64,000 bases of DNA, from assembly GCF_032854445.1 (NCBI RefSeq), contig NC_088300.1:37540458-37604457 (forward strand). Reading direction: 5' to 3'. The stretch is from Liolophura sinensis. Its lineage: Eukaryota; Mollusca; Polyplacophora; Chitonida; Chitonidae. The position numbers and the translations under genes are program-made. This document shows, one piece after another, positions 58,086 to 64,000 of this stretch. The notes below the pieces were generated by a model, which was given only the letters and a program-made list of their open reading frames with translations, made no database searches and was not told the origin of the DNA. Within the stretch, counting starts at the first letter, position 1; the number at the start of each line of letters is the position of its first letter.

Positions 58086-58588
58086 AGGATAGGGTCATTG
58101 AGGAACCAACTTTTTCACCCCCTAAAGCACTTTTTTCAGTGAAATTTATGCCTGCAATTTATGAAAATCACACCAAAAATGATTAGCTGTAGCGTACATG
58201 ACCTTTATAGAGCTATACCAGCCAGGAAACGGATAATTCCAAGGTTTCTAAAGCACTAAACCAAACAGCAACTGTCAGTGAAGTAAGCAGATAAAAATCT
58301 GGTTCAGCAAATACACCTATTAACCCACGCATGTTTGGTATTATCACATTTCAGCTTTTTTATTTTATTATTCTGAAGAACTTTCTGCTGCTTTTATTTG
58401 CAATGTTTCTTTTTTTTTTTAACATACCACTTTAACTTCTCAACTAAACTATTTCTATGGTGGTTTATACAAGTAAGTAAAAGGGCAAACAGCTTTTATT
58501 CAGAAGGTGATTGTCTTAAGAGAGTAAGAGTTTGACTGTACTGCAAGACACTTAGGTTGATTTCTACACTTATCACTTATCTCCGATT
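58086..58588. other. Unassigned sequence
   Basis: AT-rich, with T runs. No supported gene. Confidence 0.5.
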
Positions 58589-58600
58589 TAAATTCATCAT

Positions 58601-58786
58601 CAGCAGTCTCTCACCAATCCGGTCGTTGGAAGTTCGAGTCCAGCTCACCGGCTTCTTCTCCGGCCGTACATGGGAAGGTCCCGGGCTCTGCTCGGTTTCC
58701 ACCCACCATAATTCTGACAGCCGTCGTATAAGTGAAATATTCTTGAGTACGGCGTAAAACACTAATCAAATAAATAAATAAATAAA
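58601..58786 (+). mobile_element. SINE family A with internal deletion and target duplication
   Basis: Begins cagtctctcaccaatccggt, has the B-box-like gaagttcgagtcc, then the body lacks the usual tgccagcaacctgcgg to gggtttcc part before ccgggctctgctcggtttcc. Normal 3' end and tail. Flanked by taaattcatcat (58589-58600) and taaattcatgat (58787-58798), one mismatch. Confidence 0.93.
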
Positions 58787-58798
58787 TAAATTCATGAT

Positions 58799-59047
58799 TA
58801 TAAGTCTATGCAAAGCATTGCATTTACAAGAGTGTCATCTCCATGTAGATGACAATTTCTCCATTCACCTCTGCTCTCCCTGATGATGACAGCTAGCCTT
58901 TCTTGGCTGCGTTATAGTTCTTAGTAGTCATTCTGGAAAACTGAGGAGGAAATCTAACATGGATAGGTCGTAGCAGGTCTAGTTTATCTCCCTTGAGTTG
59001 CTGGCTTATTTGCATCACATAGATATTTGTGGTATCAGTTGTTGGGT
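58799..59047. other. Spacer before the 60-bp array
   Basis: Unique sequence. No promoter-like element is evident before the long repeat ORF. Confidence 0.5.
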
Positions 59048-60990
59048 TCATCAGTTCATCAGTTACAAATCTGTCCAATCATTAGCCAGGCAGCCAGTCC
59101 AGGAATGTCTAATGTTCATCGGTTACATATCTGTCCAATCATTAGCCAGACAGCAAGTCTAGGAATGTCTAAAGTTCATCAGTTACATGTCTGTCCGATC
59201 ATTAGCCAGACAGCCAGTCCAGGAATGTCTAAAGTTCATCAGTTACAGACCTGTCCAATCATTAGCCAGACAGCCAGTCCAGGAATGTCTAATGTTCATC
59301 AGTTACATATCTGTCCAATCATTAGCCAGACAGCAAGTCTAGGAATGTCTAAAGTTCATCAGTTACATGTCTGTCCGATCATTAGCCAGACAGCCAGTCC
59401 AGGAATGTCTAAAGTTCATCAGTTACATATCTGTCCAATCATTAGCCAGGCAGCCAGTCCAGGAATGTCTAATGTTCATCAGTTACATATCTGTCCAATC
59501 ATTAGCCAGACAGGAAGTCCAGGAAAGTCTAAAGTTCATCAGTTACATATCTGTCCAATCATTAGCCAGACAGCAAGTCCAGGAATGTCTAAAGTTCATC
59601 AGTTTCATATCTATCCAATCATTAGCCAGACAGCAAGTCCAGGAATGTCTAATGTTCATGAGTTACATATCTGTCCAATCATTAGCCAGACAGCCAGTCC
59701 AGGAATGTCTAAAGTTCATCAGTTTCATATCTATCCAATCATTAGCCAGACAGCAAGTCCAGGAATGTCTAATGTTCATCAGTTACATATCTGTCCAATC
59801 ATTAGCCAGACAGCCAGTCCAGGAATGTCTAAAGTTCATCAGTTACATATCTGTCCAATCATTAGCCAGACAGCCAGTCCAGGAATGTCTAAAGTTCATC
59901 AGTTTCATATCTGTCCAATCATTAGCCAGACAGCCAGTCCAGGAATGTCTAATGTTCATCGGTTACATATCTGTCCAATCATTAGCCAGACAGCAAGTCT
60001 AGGAATGTCTAAAGTTCATCAGTTACATGTCTGTCCGATCATTAGCCAGACAGCCAGTCCAGGAATGTCTAAAGTTCATCAGTTACAGACCTGTCCAATC
60101 ATTAGCCAGACAGCCAGTCCAGGAATGTCTAAAGTTCATCAGTTACATATCTGTCCAATCATTAGCCAGGCAGCCAGTCCAGGAATGTCTAATGTTCATC
60201 GGTTACAGATCTGTCCAATCATTAGCCAGACAGCAAGTCCAGGAATGTCTAAAGTTCATCAGTTTCATATCTATCCAATCATTAGCCAGACAGCCAGTCC
60301 AGGAATGTCTAATGTTCATCAGTTACATATCTGTCCAATCATTAGCCAGACAGCCAGTCCAGGAATGTCTAAAGTTCATCAGTTACATATCTGTCCAATC
60401 ATTAGCCAGACAGCAAGTCCAGGAATGTCTAAAGTTCATCAGTTTCATATCTATCCAATCATTAGCCAGACAGCCAGTCCAGGAATGTCTAAAGTTCATC
60501 AGTTACATATCTGTCCAATCATTAGCCAGACAGCCAGTCCAGGAATGTCTAATGTTCATCAGTTACATATCTGTCCAATCATTAGCCAGACAGCCAGCCC
60601 AGGAATGTCTAACGTTCATCAGTTACATATCTGTCCAATCATTAGCCAGACAGCCAGTCCAGGAATGTCTAAAGTTCATCAGTTACATATCTGTCCAATC
60701 ATTAGCCAGACAGCCAGTCCAGAAATGTCTAAAGTTCATCGGTTACATATCTGTCCAATCATTAGCCAGACAGCCAGTCCAGAAATGTCTAATGTTCATG
60801 AGTTACATATCTGTCCAATCATTAGCCAGACAGCCGCCAGTCCAGGAATGTCTAATGTTCATCAGTTACATATTTGTCCAATCATTAGCCAGACAGCCAG
60901 TCCAGGAATATCGAAAGCTCATCAGTTACATATCTGTCCAGTCATTAACCAGACAGCCAGCCCAGGAATGTCTAAAGTTAACTGCAATAT
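59048..60990. repeat. 60-bp minisatellite, about 32 copies, containing a 658-codon open frame
   Basis: The unit contains ctaaagttcatcagttacat, atctgtccaatcattagcca and gacagccagtccaggaatgt. Spacing is exactly 60 bp except for one 3-bp insertion near 60835. An open frame (59027-61003) runs through, reading 20-residue units such as KVHQLHICPIISQTASPGMS. A second frame is also open for 211 and 350 codons. Most unit differences change amino acids, and ordered variant blocks (59101-59280 and 59941-60120) are repeated, as expected from tandem duplication rather than protein selection. Each unit carries a CCAAT word (CCGAT in three). I treat it as a satellite, not a gene. Confidence 0.95.
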
Positions 60991-61484
60991 ATGTGGTATC
61001 TAAACATCCTTCACAAGCAGAATTGTTAAAGGTATTGAAAACAATTACAAATCACTATTTCTCCACACTCAGCCCGTAACTAGTTATGATTGAGTAAGCC
61101 CATTCATCATCGAACGTCTTCAGATAAAATACACAATAAACCCTGAATACATAATGATGGCGGAACAATCCAGGTATTGTAGAGAGCAGCATTCGTGGAA
61201 TGATTAGAAATGTCATCCATCTCTGCTAACTGACAAACAGTCACTTCCTCATGGACACCGGATACTCTCATGACTGCATAAACCTCGCATGATTCAGCCA
61301 TCCATCTCATGTGTCTTGTAACATGCTGTATCATCAACCAAATGTACTTTCCACAAATGCACTGGAGAACACTTCCGCGATATTCACAAACACTTTGACA
61401 AACCCGGCATGTCCAAACCACTAACCAAACTATAATATGTTCCACAAATAGGCCTACCGACTGGTGAATCCCCATATATGATGT
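60991..61484. other. Unassigned sequence
   Basis: A 122-codon minus-strand ORF (61107-61475) has several Cys and Trp but no recognised domain or splice support. Confidence 0.4.
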
Positions 61485-62060
61485 TTGATTGAATTTGGTT
61501 CCGTTAAGTTTTAGAGATACATGTCTGGCTTTAAAAGTCGTATATAAACTGTGACCTAAGAAAGTAAGTCAAAGGTCATTTTGCACAACCCACACTCTAA
61601 ACTCTTTTAGGAGAGACACCAGGGAATCCCTGTGTGAAGTTCAATTAGCTTAATTTGGCTGAACAGTTTTAGAGATATTCCTTTACAATTAAGACGTACA
61701 TGAACTCTGACCTGAGAAAAGCGGTCAGATTTGCACCAACCACAGTCCAGTACATTGTGGGAGGTCCATCAATGAGGCCATGTGTCATGTTTCGCTGAAA
61801 TTGGCTCAGTATAGTGTCCAGGACGTATTGTATGTGATACCAAGCCCAATAAGAATTGTTACCACCTGATAGCTAGTGAAAGGCTGATAAAATATTGTCT
61901 GAGAATGTTTATTTTCTAGAGATTGGAAATGAACAAGTTCACTAAATTCTACAAAGATACATGAATCTGTTGTGAAAATATTTCCTTGACAGACAAGGCT
62001 GACGTGCGGACAGACGGACAGACATCACTAGTCAATGTATATAACTTTCAATCAAAGTTA
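61485..62060. repeat. Interspersed repeat with internal about 170-bp duplication
   Basis: Two related modules: ttaagttttagagatac followed by ataaactgtgacctaagaaa, and gaacagttttagagatatt followed by catgaactctgacctgagaa. Later cttgacagacaaggctgacg and gacagacggacagacatcac. Such modules are familiar from molluscan genomes (memory, unchecked). No coding content. Confidence 0.5.
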
Positions 62061-62450
62061 ATGGTAAAATAGGGATGTGAGAAGGAAACATAAATTATCA
62101 ATCCCTTCCCTAACTTCCCTTCCAGTTCCACATCATTCAAGCTTGTAACTCATCTGACAGCTTTAAAGATTTTTCATGAGGGAGACAAAAACTGAAGTTT
62201 GACATCTTAACTGTATATAAACATACAGGATGAAAGAAATGAAAAGGTGTGAGCAAGCAAGCAAGCAGGCCTGTTCCCTGGCAATATTCTTACAAGTGCT
62301 GTTCACTGAGGTGTAGTCCATCGGTGTATGTATGTACACAGCATCCACCTATGGTTCCCCATCAAATGTCACATAACACAGGTTCATTTACACAACATTA
62401 TCCCCATATTCTGTTAATGAAATGCAAATTACTTTTCACTTTGTTTTCAG
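62061..62450. other. Unassigned sequence
   Basis: Unique. It ends in a good polypyrimidine tract and acceptor. Confidence 0.5.
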
Positions 62451-62501
62451 ATCAATGCATGCAGATAAGCACAAGTGAGCAGAGCTGGCCAACCAAACAA
62501 G
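62451..62501 (+). CDS. Candidate 51-nt internal exon, phase 1-1
   Basis: Acceptor ttcactttgttttcag and donor aaacaag|gtaagaaaa are both close to consensus. Frames in phase 0 and 2 have stops; phase 1 is open and reads QCMQISTSEQSWPTKQ with a leftover G. The length is a multiple of three. Its phase matches the candidates at 18295, 24479 and 54479. No family recognised. This and 9643-9705 are the strongest splice-bounded candidates in the window. Confidence 0.32.
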
Positions 62502-62567
62502 GTAAGAAAACAGTTTTCTTACAGTGTAAATTACTGCTCCTGTGCAGTCAGGTACCAAAAGGTATGT

Positions 62568-62613
62568 TATTTATTTATTTGATTGGTGTTTTATGCCATA
62601 CTCAAGAATAAAA
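62568..62613 (-). mobile_element. 46-bp relic insertion of SINE family A with exact target duplication
   Basis: Only the tail and last about 30 bp of the SINE are present, in reverse (tttatttgattggtgtttta, tgccatactcaagaata). Flanked by an exact 11-bp repeat, aaaaggtatgt, at 62557-62567 and 62614-62624, so the copy was inserted in this shortened form. Confidence 0.88.
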
Positions 62614-62624
62614 AAAAAGGTATG

Positions 62625-64000
62625 TCACACAGGTACTGGTGGTAAGACCTTTGTACGTGTACAGCCTTATCCAAGTGATCAATAGCAGTTGGTCATCCGT
62701 AGATGACAGTTCACCTGAACAGAATGGCACCAAGGTAATCAGAGAGATCTGGTGATTGTATAATGCATGCGAATACAAGCAAATAGTGTATACAACACAA
62801 TTACCAAAACCATAGGACATTCTGAGCACCACACAGATAGGGATATAAACATATGTACTATATATAGTTATACACCTGCTAAACCACATGTGGTACATTC
62901 ACACCATTAAGCCTTTGTATTAAATAAAATATGCCCGGGATATCTTAGACTTCATTAAATTAGTTTTGCAAATTTCAATGGATTTGATTGTGCTTTGTAA
63001 TACAATTGCGCATATCCAAGCTACTGGTTTTTCTCTAACTGCATGCAATGAGAAGACCGAATTGTGGTGTGTGCACACTATATATAAGCATCACCTGGTG
63101 CGCTGCACTTAATGAGCATTTTGAGTAAGGTGTTGGTTTATTCATCAATCTGAAGAGAAAATATCACACTGGTATAAACTGTATCTCTAACGGAAGAGCT
63201 ACGTGTACACGTATATACTTGATGTCAAATACAATGGTTAACAACTAAAGCTATATCAATACCGATATAGCTTTTCTATGTTGTGAGACAGAAACTATAT
63301 TAATCCATCCTGAAAACATGCAGATCCAAGCTCCAGCACTGGTGAAAGTGAAAGTCACATTGGTTTACATGGTCATGTTTGAACCAAAGCTGAAAGCACC
63401 AACAAAGAGGTACATGTAACTAGCACCTGTGAAGAGGAAGTCAGAGCATGCAAACACACAGATGCTCATCGGGGAATCTGGCATAATGCATTAGCTTACT
63501 CATAGTTGAATAGTACTGCACTCTGTGTCTTTCTCAAAACAATTCAAAGTAACTTTGCTATAATATTCTAAGAGGGCTAACATCTTCATGTGCCATGCTT
63601 GCTCTCTAGTGGCCACATTAACTATTGTGTCAAAGTGATACTCAATGGGCTGAATGTCCATAAGTCTTAGCGATGAATTAAATGAAATTTATGGACAGTT
63701 CAATGAATTAAATACCTTGAATTTCTTAACTGAACAAAAGCAAATATAACTGAATTGATTTATAATATAATATAATAATATAAATAATATAAATTTAGAC
63801 AACCATGCCCATTTCTTGAAATCACAGAAATCAGATAAATGACCAAAAATGTGGACCCTTGCAAGACCGGTAAACAAAAAATCTATTGCCAGGGCTAATA
63901 CATATACAGTTTCTAGCTAGTACATTTTATCATAACTTATACATAGTAAATGACTCAGGCGTTTTGCATTAGTTTTCTGGGATATTTAATTCATATGAAC
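62625..64000. other. Unassigned AT-rich sequence to the window end
   Basis: A TATA-like actatatataagcatc at about 63078 and an 11-bp stem hairpin at 63247-63274 are noted. The phrase between caag|gtaatc (after about 62730) and 62630 is open in one frame but lacks a proper acceptor. No supported gene. Confidence 0.45.

Noticed and set aside
59027-61003. 658-codon ORF as a real protein gene
   Set aside because: It is wholly a 60-bp tandem repeat, a second frame is open as well, unit differences are not biased to silent changes, and no promoter or splice support is visible.
63078-63095. TATA-box promoter (actatatataag), also TATA-like words near 8323 and 42647
   Set aside because: TATA words are frequent in AT-rich DNA, and no initiator, exon or CpG support follows closely enough.

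Overview
This looks like a stretch of nuclear DNA from a marine invertebrate, most likely a mollusc or another lophotrochozoan. It is AT-rich and gene-poor. It has no bacterial gene density, operons or ribosome-binding sites. It holds many tRNA-derived SINEs, (AT)n/(CA)n microsatellites and long minisatellite arrays. The species cannot be fixed from the sequence alone. The window is best read as long introns and/or intergenic DNA; no complete conventional gene is visible.

Repeats dominate. About 15 copies or fragments of one tRNA-derived SINE (called family A here) are scattered on both strands. Two copies are near full length with recognisable A and B boxes (14928-15194 +, 40113-40388 -), and several 5'-truncated copies have clear target-site duplications. 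Two other SINE-like families (B and C) have different heads but a related 3' end. At least three further dispersed repeat families (D, E, F) were recognised by comparing distant parts of the window with each other. Roughly 12 kb is minisatellite, in about 17 arrays with units of 26-142 bp. The largest are 15923-17600, 43770-44905, 49008-49888, 50940-52150 and 59048-60990. The last carries a 658-codon open frame made only of 20-residue repeats.

Coding evidence is thin. The best single candidate is a 160-residue, non-repetitive open frame on the minus strand (32194-32673) that looks like one exon or an exon relic of an unrecognised protein. On the plus strand there are several short stretches bounded by good splice consensus and open in one or two frames: 8735-8794 and 9643-9705 in phase 0; 18295-18327, 24479-24645, 54479-54556 and 62451-62501 in phase 1; and 47758-47857. 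They may be small exons of one or more long-intron genes, but pseudo-exons of this kind also arise by chance, so confidence is low. A CpG-rich patch at 52320-52560 with YY1-like and NRF1-like motifs is a candidate promoter, followed about 500 bp later by a 44-codon ORF. Several non-repetitive blocks (about 6.0-7.5, 37.5-38.0, 45.3-45.8, 47.6-48.8 and 56.3-57.4 kb) look compositionally like conserved non-coding DNA, which only comparative alignment could show.

No operon, CRISPR array, rRNA, free-standing tRNA gene or recognisable transposase or reverse transcriptase was found. The most informative observations are the shared 3' module of the SINE families, the truncated SINEs with exact target duplications, the density and higher-order structure of the minisatellites, and the phase-consistent candidate exons.
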